DNA from: an uncultured bacterium
GTDB lineage: Bacteria > Bacillota > Clostridia > Lachnospirales > Lachnospiraceae
Assembly: GCA_947567075.1 (NCBI GenBank)
Contig: CANOLZ010000012.1
Span: forward strand, 1-33,671
Reading direction: 5' to 3'
DNA: 33,671 nt
The translations under genes and the position numbers were made by a program. The stretch's first letter is position 1. The number at the start of each line of letters is the position of its first letter. The notes under the pieces are model-generated. The model made no database searches, was not told the DNA's origin, and saw only the letters and a program-made list of their open reading frames with translations. Positions 9,473-14,847 of this stretch are shown here, piece by piece.

Positions 9473-9750
9473 ATGGCAAAAAACCAAAAATCTTATACTC
9501 CGGAATTTAAACAGCAAATGGTAGACTTGTCCAATGGCGGGGGATCTCGTATCCACAGCTGGAATGTGAATATGGCGTAAATCGGAGTACCATCAGCGGC
9601 TGGGTAAAGCAGCTTTCCCCAGTTAAAATATCTGACAATGAAACGGTTACACTTAAGGAATTTAATACTTTGCAGAAAGAAAGGCAGTGCCTTAAGATTG
9701 AAAACGAAATATTAAAAAAAGCGACCGCCCTATTCGCAAAAGAACAATAA
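9473..9750 (+). pseudogene. IS3-family transposase OrfA, frameshifted
   Basis: OrfA is the helix-turn-helix subunit that binds the IS ends. Translation from the ATG at 9473 gives MAKNQKSYTPEFKQQMVDLS, a typical OrfA start. It loses frame near the G-run around 9536-9545 and stops at a TAA. Family-like sequence resumes two frames over at about 9559 (LECEYGVNRSTISGWVKQL) and continues through the leucine-zipper-like LKIENEILKKATALFAKEQ to TAA at 9748-9750. One small indel therefore broke the gene. The A7G at 9714-9721 is the site where the fused OrfAB product would be made. Confidence 0.85.
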
Positions 9751-10624
9751 CCGAGATGGTGACTTTTACCCAGAATACTTTAACCTGTTACACCGTATCC
9801 CAGATTTGCAGCGCTCTGAAATTCCCAAGAAGCGCTTATTATAAGGCCCTGGTTCGTGTACCTTCAAACAGGCAGAAGGAATATGAGCAATCAGCAAAAA
9901 AGTGAAACAGGCCTACAACGATTCCAAGCAACGGTATGGGGCTTTAAAAATATGCTGTGCCCTGAATGCCGGAGGGACTTCCTGCAGCATAAAGCGTGTC
10001 CAGAGGAATATGGCAGAACAGGGACTGCGCTCTGTTGTCGTAAAGAAGGACAATCACCATGCTAGCCATGGCAGAGTTGCGGATGGCAAGGTAAATCTCT
10101 TAAAACGAGATTTTGAAACAGAAACCATTCATCAGAAATGGTGTACTGACATCACTTATCTTTATGTGCAGAAAGAAGGATGAACCTATCTGGCATCCGT
10201 TATGGCTCTGTGCAGCCGCAAGATCATCGGGTATGCCTATGGCACATCCATGACAGCAGAACTGGCCGCAAGGGCGGTAAAGAATGCATGTCTGCATGTC
10301 AGGGATACAAAAGGAATCATTCTGCACAGTGACCTTGGAAGCCAGTATACAAGTCAGATATTTGAAAAATACTTAACTAGCAAAGGAGTCCTGCATTCAT
10401 TCAGCCGTAAAGGGAATCCATATGATAATGTCTGTATAGAATCCTTCCATTCTATACTGAAAAAAGAAGAAATCTATCTTCATACCTATCAGGATTCAAC
10501 GCAAGTACGCAGGGCAATCTTTGAGTACATAGAGAGCTGGTATAACCGAAAAAGAATCCATAGCGCTATTGGTTACATGACACCACAGCAGAAGGAGGAT
10601 GTGGAACTCAAAAAAGCAGCATAA
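9720..10624 (+). pseudogene. IS3-family transposase OrfB (DDE), broken twice
   Basis: OrfB carries the HTH_21 and rve/DDE catalytic core. Read in the -1 frame after the A7G run it gives SDRPIRKRTITEMVTFTQN and LKFPRSAYYKALVRVPSN, then hits TGA at 9903 in an A-rich run. Family sequence resumes in the next frame (KQAYNDSKQRYGALKICCAL). A second break is a TGA at 10181-10183 where relatives have Trp (KEG-stop-TYLASVMALCSRK). Past it the frame runs to TAA at 10622-10624. The catalytic residues survive: Asp in CTDITYLYV, Asp in LHSDLGSQYTS, and Glu in CIESFHSILKKEEIY. The decay is therefore recent and confined to an indel and a nonsense change. Confidence 0.87.
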
Positions 10625-10628
10625 ATTC

Positions 10629-10645
10629 TCAACTTTTTGTGTCCA
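10629..10645 (-). repeat. Right terminal inverted repeat of the IS3-family element
   Basis: TCAACTTTTTGTGTCCA is the inverted partner of the left end at 9413-9429, directly after the orfB stop. Confidence 0.75.
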
Positions 10646-10660
10646 AAGTCTTGGCATAAG

Positions 10661-10804
10661 TCCAGTGTTCAGGCGTTTGGAAAGTTCAGCCAATGTTCCT
10701 AGTTTGCGTATTGTTTTTAAAGTGCTTTTCCCTTGGGCGTTCGTATAGGACTTTGTAATATAAAATGATTCTGAGTTTTTGGATTTGGATGTAGTAACTC
10801 TCAT
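10661..10804 (-). pseudogene. N-terminal fragment of an IS1634-like transposase
   Basis: On the minus strand an ATG at 10804 opens MRVTTSKSKNSESFYITKSY, then TNAQGKSTLKTIRKLGTLAELSKRLNT. This is the characteristic N-terminus of IS1634-type (IS4-superfamily) transposases. After about 47 residues the frame runs into the right end of the IS3-family element and the rest of the protein is gone. I do not see the remainder on the far side of that element, so this is a truncated relic and not a simple insertion that could be rejoined. Upstream, 10805-10870 is AT-rich with nothing recognisable. Confidence 0.7.
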
Positions 10805-10924
10805 AAAAATCACTTTTGTAATAAGTATATCATATATCACTAAATATTACTAAATAATAAAAAGAAAAATTTGACAAAAAATTAAGCCCCAAATAAGGCT
10901 TTACGGAAACTTACGGACACTCCG

Positions 10925-11686
10925 AGAAGCGCATATGACTACCATTGCAAGAAAGCGCAGTCTAAAGATAAGTATGAGCTTGAAAAATCAGAAATCACAG
11001 CAATCTATAAAGAAAATCAGGGGCGTTATGGATACCGTCGGATTTTAATGGAACTGCGTAACCGTGGATATATTTTGAACCATAAAACCGTGCAGAAACT
11101 AATGAAAGAGTTGGGATTGAAGTGTATGGTAAGGATGAAAAAATATCGTTCTTATCGTGGAGAAGCTGGAAAAACAGCCCCAAATCTGCTAAGCAGGGAT
11201 TTCCATGGGGAAAAACCGAATCAAAAATGGACAACTGACATCACCGAGTTTTCCTTATTCGGTCGAACACTATATTTATCTCCGATTCTGGATATGTATC
11301 ATGGCGAAATCAGGCAAATTTTGAGCGGATTACGAAGATGCTGGATAAGGCATTTGAGAAGCTTCCAGACGATACTGGCTTGATCTTTCATTCTGATCAG
11401 GGAGGGCAGTATCAAAATGCCCATTATCAAAAAAGGCTCTCCGATAAAGGGATTGGGCAAAGTATGTCCCGAGAGGGGAATTGTCTAGAACATGCGGTCA
11501 TGGAGAACTTCTTTGGATTATGAAAATCCGAATGACTATATTTACAGGAATTCTGCTCATTTGAAGAATTCTAGACAGAACAGGAACTCTATCTGGAATA
11601 TTACAGCCATAACCGGATGAAAGCAAAATGGGGTGAATTAAGCCCTGTTCAATATAGAATTCAAGCGGGCTTTGCAGCTTTAAATT
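10925..11686 (+). pseudogene. Second IS3-family (IS150-like) OrfB, heavily decayed
   Basis: The fragment starts in mid-protein (RSAYDYHCKKAQSKDKYELE) and continues through YKENQGRYGYRRILMELRNR and NQKWTTDITEFSLFG, which has the first catalytic Asp. Around 11300-11330 a short deletion with a frame change joins MYHGEI to FERITKMLDKAF. It continues with GLIFHSDQGGQYQNAHYQ (second Asp) and MENFFGL, then several stops (11521, about 11536, about 11572), before LEYYSHNRMKAKWGELSPVQ and a typical IS3-family C-terminus. The orfA half and left end are missing. A likely right-end repeat, TGTCCGACTTTTTGGGG, follows at about 11686. It is a different IS from the one at 9411-10647. Confidence 0.83.
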
Positions 11687-11764
11687 GTCCGACTTTTTGG
11701 GGCCGCTTCAAAGTTCCCCCATTGCATTAGAAATACCAATGAGGGATTGTACAGGAAAAATTTA

Positions 11765-11793
11765 TTGACGGAAGCGCTGATAAGTGATAAGAT
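11765..11793 (+). promoter_or_regulatory. Promoter of candidate antitoxin RNA 1
   Basis: TTGACG (11765-11770), a 17-base spacer and TAAGAT (11788-11793) form a good sigma-A promoter pointing right into a region with no plus-strand gene. Predicted start is near 11800. Confidence 0.65.
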
Positions 11794-11799
11794 AGTTTA

Positions 11800-11891
11800 T
11801 AGAAAAGGCGTTACCTTGAAGCAACGGTTCGCCTCAGTTATATGGTTATAAAAAAAGCAACCTAACTTTGGTCAGGGCGGTTGCTTTTTTG
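11800..11891 (+). ncRNA. Candidate antitoxin RNA of type I module 1
   Basis: From the promoter at 11765-11793 a transcript of about 90 nt would end at the terminator at 11850-11890. It has a 5' hairpin: GGCGTTACC (11807-11815) against CGGTTCGCC (11825-11833), pairing GGCG/CGCC and ACC/GGT. Almost the same two 9-base arms, 17 of 18 identical, occur in the leader of the opposing toxin transcript (12109-12081). The two RNAs are convergent and share the terminator. This is the layout of RNA II in the pAD1 par locus, where repeats outside the terminator start the RNA-RNA pairing. No coding frame with a ribosome binding site is present. The role is inferred. Confidence 0.6.
11850..11890. terminator. 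Bidirectional terminator shared by module 1 transcripts
   Basis: AAAAAAAGCAACC (11850-11862) pairs with GGTTGCTTTTTT (11879-11890) around a 16-base loop. A-runs and T-runs flank both sides, so it can stop transcription in either direction. The 5' arm, as seen by the minus-strand transcript, lies within the toxin reading frame. Confidence 0.85.
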
Positions 11892-11993
11892 ATGTCTTTT
11901 ATTTCTTCTGGTCTGCTGGATGCTGATCACAGTGACGATGATGCTGATCACCGCCACTACAATACCGACAAGCTCCAAAATAATTCCGAACAC
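11862..11993 (-). CDS. Candidate small membrane toxin of type I module 1
   Basis: A 43-codon frame from GTG at 11993 (or TTG at 11996, which adds one residue) reads VFGIILELVGIVVAVISIIV, then TVIS and a polar basic tail QQTRRNKRHQKSNRPDQS. One hydrophobic membrane-spanning helix plus a charged tail is the design of Fst/holin-like toxins of type I systems. The stop lies in the loop of the shared terminator. The start is unclear. The strong Shine-Dalgarno (GGAGGAGGGG) serves an ATG at 12025 in another frame, while AAAGG lies nine bases before the TTG. Either this frame is translationally coupled to that leader frame or one indel has disabled an originally continuous peptide. No exact family is recognised. 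Confidence 0.5.
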   Translation of the reverse strand: MFGIILELVGIVVAVISIIVTVISIQQTRRNKRHQKSNRPDQS

Positions 11994-12025
11994 CAATAGT
12001 GCTTACCTTTCACTTTATTTTCCAT
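11957..12025 (-). CDS. Short leader frame overlapping toxin 1
   Basis: An ATG at 12025, preceded by GGAGGAGGGG at good spacing, opens a 22-codon frame (MENKVKGKHYWCSELFWSLS...) ending at TAG 11957-11959. It overlaps the start of the hydrophobic frame, which lies in another phase. It may be a coupling leader, as mok is to hok in the plasmid R1 system, or simply the 5' part of a frameshifted toxin. CTTCC upstream can pair with GGAGG (one G-U) and hide the Shine-Dalgarno. Confidence 0.4.
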   Translation of the reverse strand: MENKVKGKHYWCSELFWSLSVL

Positions 12026-12080
12026 ATGTATCCCCTCCTCCGGTACTGGAAGTTCTCAAAATGTACTCATTTTGGCAAAA

Positions 12081-12109
12081 GGCGAACCGCTACCCGTTTT
12101 GGTAACACC
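12081..12109 (-). repeat. Leader hairpin of toxin 1, repeated in antitoxin RNA 1
   Basis: On the minus strand GGTGTTACC (12109-12101) and CGGTTCGCC (12089-12081) form a hairpin at the very start of the toxin transcript. The same arms, with one difference, form the 5' hairpin of the plus-strand RNA at 11807-11833. The two copies are an inverted repeat on the chromosome. Confidence 0.75.
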
Positions 12110-12116
12110 CGTATAT

Positions 12117-12144
12117 ATTCTACCATAGCGACAGAGTTTTGCAA
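12117..12144 (-). promoter_or_regulatory. Promoter of toxin 1 transcript
   Basis: On the minus strand TTGCAA (12144-12139), a 16-base spacer and TAGAAT (12122-12117) preceded by TGG (extended -10). Predicted start is near 12110, immediately before the repeated hairpin. Confidence 0.55.
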
Positions 12145-12161
12145 GATGCATTTTCAAAAAC

Positions 12162-12554
12162 TTATTTATTCCCCTTTTTCTTTTCCCTTAATTTATAGAC
12201 GTTAAACTGGTTCTTACATTGCGGGTTGCAAAATTCATTTCCCTTCCTGCTTGCGATAAAGGCTTTTTTACAGTGTTTGCACATACGCATATCGCTGCCC
12301 TTATCCGTGAGCATAAAGGAGAAATACATCTGCACCATAACGAGCAGTGAATGGAAATCCCATACAATGACGGGCAAATTTTTTTCAAGCGCTATCCGGT
12401 AAGTCGGGGATATTCCGCCGAAAGCGTAAATGCCTTGACGGTACAGGCTACGGGTATCTTCGTCAAGCGAATCATAATCGAGGTAATAAAGGAAACTTGT
12501 CATATACACCGACGCATAGGAGATAAAATCCTCAGTTGTCGGCAGGGCGGTCAT
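12162..12554 (-). pseudogene. C-terminal fragment of a mobile-element protein with a four-Cys cluster
   Basis: The minus-strand frame gives about 130 residues (MTALPTTEDFISYASVYMTS...) ending in a zinc-ribbon-like cluster CKHCKKAFIASRKGNEFCN, then PQCKNQFNVYKLREKKKGNK. The cluster is CxxC-x(14)-CxxxC. Similar C-termini occur in accessory proteins carried by clostridial conjugative elements. I tentatively think of DUF6076-like proteins and cannot confirm it. There is no Shine-Dalgarno at the first Met, and upstream the sequence turns into an unrelated relic on the other strand, so the N-terminal part is lost. Base composition is clearly richer in GC than the neighbouring core genes, consistent with foreign origin. 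Confidence 0.6.
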
Positions 12555-12559
12555 AAAGC

Positions 12560-12704
12560 CGAGAAAACAGGGGCGGTGTCCGAATTGAAGAAAGCGGAGA
12601 AGCGGAAAAGGGAGCTTGCCCCCCTGCTTGTGAAAATGTATGAGGACAGGAGCAGGGAACAGGAAGTAGAAATTTATTACCGCTTTATAGGCAAAATTGA
12701 TTGA
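12560..12704 (+). pseudogene. C-terminal relic of a large serine recombinase
   Basis: The plus-strand frame reads GAVSELKKAEKRKRELAPLL, VKMYEDR, then SREQEVEIYYRFIGKID and TGA at 12702-12704. The first part matches the coiled-coil region of transposon-type large serine recombinases (the Tn4451/Tn1549-like group with a C-terminal DUF4368). The ending, an IEIYYRFIGKID-type strand, is the usual C-terminus of those proteins. The sequence between, normally well over 100 residues, is missing, so an internal deletion fused the two parts. It marks the end of an integrative element that once sat here. Recognised by motif only. Confidence 0.6.
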
Positions 12705-13013
12705 TACAGATAGCAATATCTTTAACTATGGGAAACCGGCTTTACAGACTTGGAAAAATTATATATCATTAGTTTTGAGGGTATGGAGGATGTTGAGTAT
12801 TACAGGCTTTTCACTTTTATGCCGACTGGTATGCTTGGCATGTAGGAGCAGCCCTAGGCCGGCGATTAGCGCCTTTGTGTTTTCTTTGGAAGATCCCTTT
12901 ATCCTGAAATTGTCTTCCTTAACTATTTAAAAAGAGGTATAATGCTAAATCTTAAGGACAGATATAAATTTCAATAAAGTTTACAATAAAGAAGAGAATA
13001 TATGGTATAGTGC
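12705..13013. other. Relic DNA between the recombinase end and toxin module 2
   Basis: About 300 bases with no supported gene. One plus frame looks protein-like over a short stretch (ISFEGMEDVEYYRLFTFMPT near 12765-12830) but is closed by stops and is not recognised. Positions 12962-12992 resemble 9361-9391 on the other side of the scar. Confidence 0.5.
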
Positions 13014-13042
13014 TTGACATTCTAGGAAAATTATGCTATATT
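13014..13042 (+). promoter_or_regulatory. Promoter of toxin 2 transcript
   Basis: A consensus TTGACA (13014-13019), 17-base spacer and TATATT (13037-13042) with an extended TGC. This is one of the best sigma-A promoters in the window. Predicted start is near 13049. Confidence 0.8.
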
Positions 13043-13116
13043 CCCCAATATAAGGAATTTGTCGTATTATGAGGCGATACTGGCCTTATTCTATATAAGA
13101 ATTGGAGGTGGTGCTT

Positions 13117-13206
13117 ATGAAGAACAAATGCAGTCTTTCAGACGTGATGCAGTTCGGAATATTTTTGATTGCACTACTGAACTTCATTTATTTAATTAGT
13201 CAATAG
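13117..13206 (+). CDS. Putative holin-like type I toxin peptide
   Basis: A 29-residue peptide, MKNKCSLSDVMQFGIFLIAL then LNFIYLISQ, has a short polar start and one hydrophobic helix. This is the pattern of the putative holin-like toxin peptides (TxpA/Fst-type) common in Firmicutes, which damage the membrane when their antisense RNA is lost. Expression signals are excellent: a consensus promoter at 13014-13042, a leader of about 68 bases that can fold (ATAAGG/CCTTAT), and GGAGGTG six bases before the ATG. A predicted opposing RNA starts at 13314. It differs from many relatives in lacking the charged C-terminal tail. Assignment rests on size, hydrophobicity and context. Confidence 0.75.
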   Translation: MKNKCSLSDVMQFGIFLIALLNFIYLISQ

Positions 13207-13215
13207 TATTACATA

Positions 13216-13254
13216 GAAAAACCACCCTTGAAACTTTGGAAGGTGACAGGGCGG
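13216..13254 (-). terminator. Terminator of antitoxin RNA 2, overlapping the toxin 3' UTR
   Basis: On the minus strand CCGCCCT (13254-13248) pairs with AGGGTGG (13228-13222; one G-U), followed by TTTTTC. Read on the plus strand the same hairpin has an A-C mismatch and a weaker T-tract, so it favours the minus direction. A second plus-strand candidate for the toxin transcript is AAAAGG/CCTTTT at 13273-13308 followed by ATTTAT. Confidence 0.65.
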
Positions 13255-13314
13255 CATTTTCTACTTAATTAAAAAGGCTAAATCACTTGTGAGCGGTTAA
13301 TTCCTTTTATTTAT
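13216..13314 (-). ncRNA. Candidate antitoxin RNA of type I module 2
   Basis: A promoter at 13321-13349 would start a minus-strand RNA near 13314, ending at the terminator at 13254-13216, about 99 nt. Its 5' part folds into a hairpin AAAAGG/CCTTTT with an inner TCAC/GTGA. The hairpin contains AAGGAATT (13306-13299) and GCCTT (13278-13274). The toxin leader on the other strand has AAGGAATT (13052-13059) and GCCTT (13083-13087) at the two ends of its own hairpin. So each RNA carries a related stem-loop and the 3' ends overlap, as in module 1. The role is inferred. Confidence 0.6.
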
Positions 13315-13320
13315 ATGTTC

Positions 13321-13349
13321 ATCATATCAGATTTAACAAATTTATTCAA
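13321..13349 (-). promoter_or_regulatory. Promoter of candidate antitoxin RNA 2
   Basis: On the minus strand TTGAAT (13349-13344), 17 bases, TATGAT (13326-13321). It sits only about 30 bases from the pncB stop and points into a region without a minus-strand gene. Confidence 0.65.
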
Positions 13350-13380
13350 TGTTTTTTTATGGAATGGAAATCTACATACA

Positions 13381-14847
13381 TTAAGATTGTAAACCATCTT
13401 CACTCATTTTTGCCAGAAGATTTATTTTAACCTCGTATAGTTTTTTGGACAAATCTACATAGACTTTATGAGGATTCTCAAAACGTCTTGTTTCATCCCA
13501 TAAGGTGTTTAATTCTTTGGAACAATAATTTCGAATATCCATAACCTTTGGGGATTGGTAAACACAGACTCCTTGGCGGAATATAGGTGTCATAAGTTCC
13601 CGCATAGTATAGGTGCCCCCTAAAAGCTTAGTCTTTTTCCAGGGTTCCATAGGATCGAAGAGAATAAGGGGCTCTTCCTCCTTAAATTGTTCTCCAACAA
13701 GGCAGATAAGATCTGCTTTTATCTTTCCAGAATCTTTTTCATAAATGCGGTAAATAGTTTTGTTTCCTGGATTTGTCACCTTTTCTGTATTTTCAGACAG
13801 CTTTATTTTGGGAATAAAATTGCCACTGGAATCTTGTATGGCAGAAAGTTTGTACACTCCTCCAAAAGCTGGCCAATCCTTTGAAGTAATCATATTTGTG
13901 CCCACCCCCCAGGAAGTAATGGCAGCGCCTTGCACCTTTAAACTGTCAATTAAATATTCATCTAAGTCGTTGGAAGCAGAGATAATGGCATCGTTAAACC
14001 CAGCGTCATCTAGCATAGCCCTTGCCTTTTTTGAAAGATAGGCCAGATCCCCGCTGTCTAAGCGGATTCCATAGTAGGAAAGGGGAATGCCAGCCTTTCT
14101 CATTTCCGTAAAAACCCGGATGGCGTTAGGAACCCCGGATTTTAAAGTATCGTATGTGTCCACTAGCAAGATACAGGCAGATGGATAAAGAGAGGCGTAT
14201 TGCTTAAAAGCAGTATATTCATCAGGAAAACTCATAATCCAGCTGTGGGCATGGGTACCTTTGACAGGAACTTGGAAGAGACGCCCTGCCAGGACATTGC
14301 TTGTGCCAATACAGCCAGCGATCATGGCTGCCCTGGCCCCATATAGTCCTGCATCTGGCCCTTGGGCTCTTCGAAGGCCAAATTCCATAATTCCATCTCC
14401 CCTGGCTGCCCATACAACACGGGAAGTTTTTGTAGCCACAAGGCTTTGGTGATTAATAATATTTAAAATGGCAGTCTCAATAAGCTGGGCTTCCATAACA
14501 GGGGCAATAACTTTAATGAGAGGCTCTCTTGGAAAGATAACGGTACCTTCTGGAATGGCATATATATCTCCTGAAAACTGAAAGTTTTTTAAATAATTTA
14601 AAAAGTCCTCTTCAAAAATATGGATATTTTTTAAATATTCTATATCCTCTTTTGTAAAATGAAGGTTTTGAATATATTGGATGACCTGCTCCAGCCCCGC
14701 CATAATAGCGTAGCCGCTGTTCATAGGATTGGTACGGTAAAACATATCAAATATGACAGTCTCATTTTGTTCATGGTTTTTGTAATATCCTTGCATCATT
14801 GTAAGCTGGTATAGATCGGTCAATAATGTTAAATTTTCAAGGCTCAT
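13381..14847 (-). CDS. pncB: Nicotinate phosphoribosyltransferase PncB
   Basis: PncB joins nicotinate to PRPP to form nicotinate mononucleotide, the entry of the Preiss-Handler route of NAD salvage. The 488-residue protein begins MSLENLTLLTDLYQLTMMQG, a signature N-terminus. It has EFGLRRAQGPD (about 155-165) and KGTHAHSWIMSF (197-206), whose His region carries the phosphorylatable residue of the family. SYYGIRLDSGDLAYLSK and SWGVGTNM shape the phosphoribosyl pocket. Its ATG overlaps the TGA of the upstream transporter (ATGA), so the pair is a translationally coupled operon. The transporter may supply niacin, though that is inference. Codon use matches neighbouring core genes. Confidence 0.96.
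   Translation of the reverse strand: MSLENLTLLTDLYQLTMMQGYYKNHEQNETVIFDMFYRTNPMNSGYAIMAGLEQVIQYIQNLHFTKEDIEYLKNIHIFEEDFLNYLKNFQFSGDIYAIPEGTVIFPREPLIKVIAPVMEAQLIETAILNIINHQSLVATKTSRVVWAARGDGIMEFGLRRAQGPDAGLYGARAAMIAGCIGTSNVLAGRLFQVPVKGTHAHSWIMSFPDEYTAFKQYASLYPSACILLVDTYDTLKSGVPNAIRVFTEMRKAGIPLSYYGIRLDSGDLAYLSKKARAMLDDAGFNDAIISASNDLDEYLIDSLKVQGAAITSWGVGTNMITSKDWPAFGGVYKLSAIQDSSGNFIPKIKLSENTEKVTNPGNKTIYRIYEKDSGKIKADLICLVGEQFKEEEPLILFDPMEPWKKTKLLGGTYTMRELMTPIFRQGVCVYQSPKVMDIRNYCSKELNTLWDETRRFENPHKVYVDLSKKLYEVKINLLAKMSEDGLQS

Larger units (their letters stand above)
9411..10647 (+). mobile_element. Decayed IS3-family insertion sequence
   Basis: The element is about 1.24 kb with imperfect terminal inverted repeats (9413-9429 and 10629-10645, 15 of 17 matching), two overlapping transposase frames (orfA, orfB) and an A7G run at 9714-9721 where IS3-family elements shift frame by -1. 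Both frames are broken, so it cannot move by itself. No clear target duplication is visible at the ends, so the exact borders are uncertain by a few bases. Its right end abuts an IS1634-like fragment. Confidence 0.85.

Noticed and set aside
11920..12105. 61-codon plus-strand frame over toxin module 1
   Set aside because: Complement of the toxin transcript, without a ribosome binding site.
12351..12560. Plus-strand open frame before the recombinase relic
   Set aside because: It is the complement of the truncated Cys-cluster gene; only the part from about 12560 reads as a recombinase.
12697..12930. 77-codon frame with hydrophobic stretches
   Set aside because: No ribosome site, no recognisable pattern, and it overlaps the recombinase end; treated as relic DNA.
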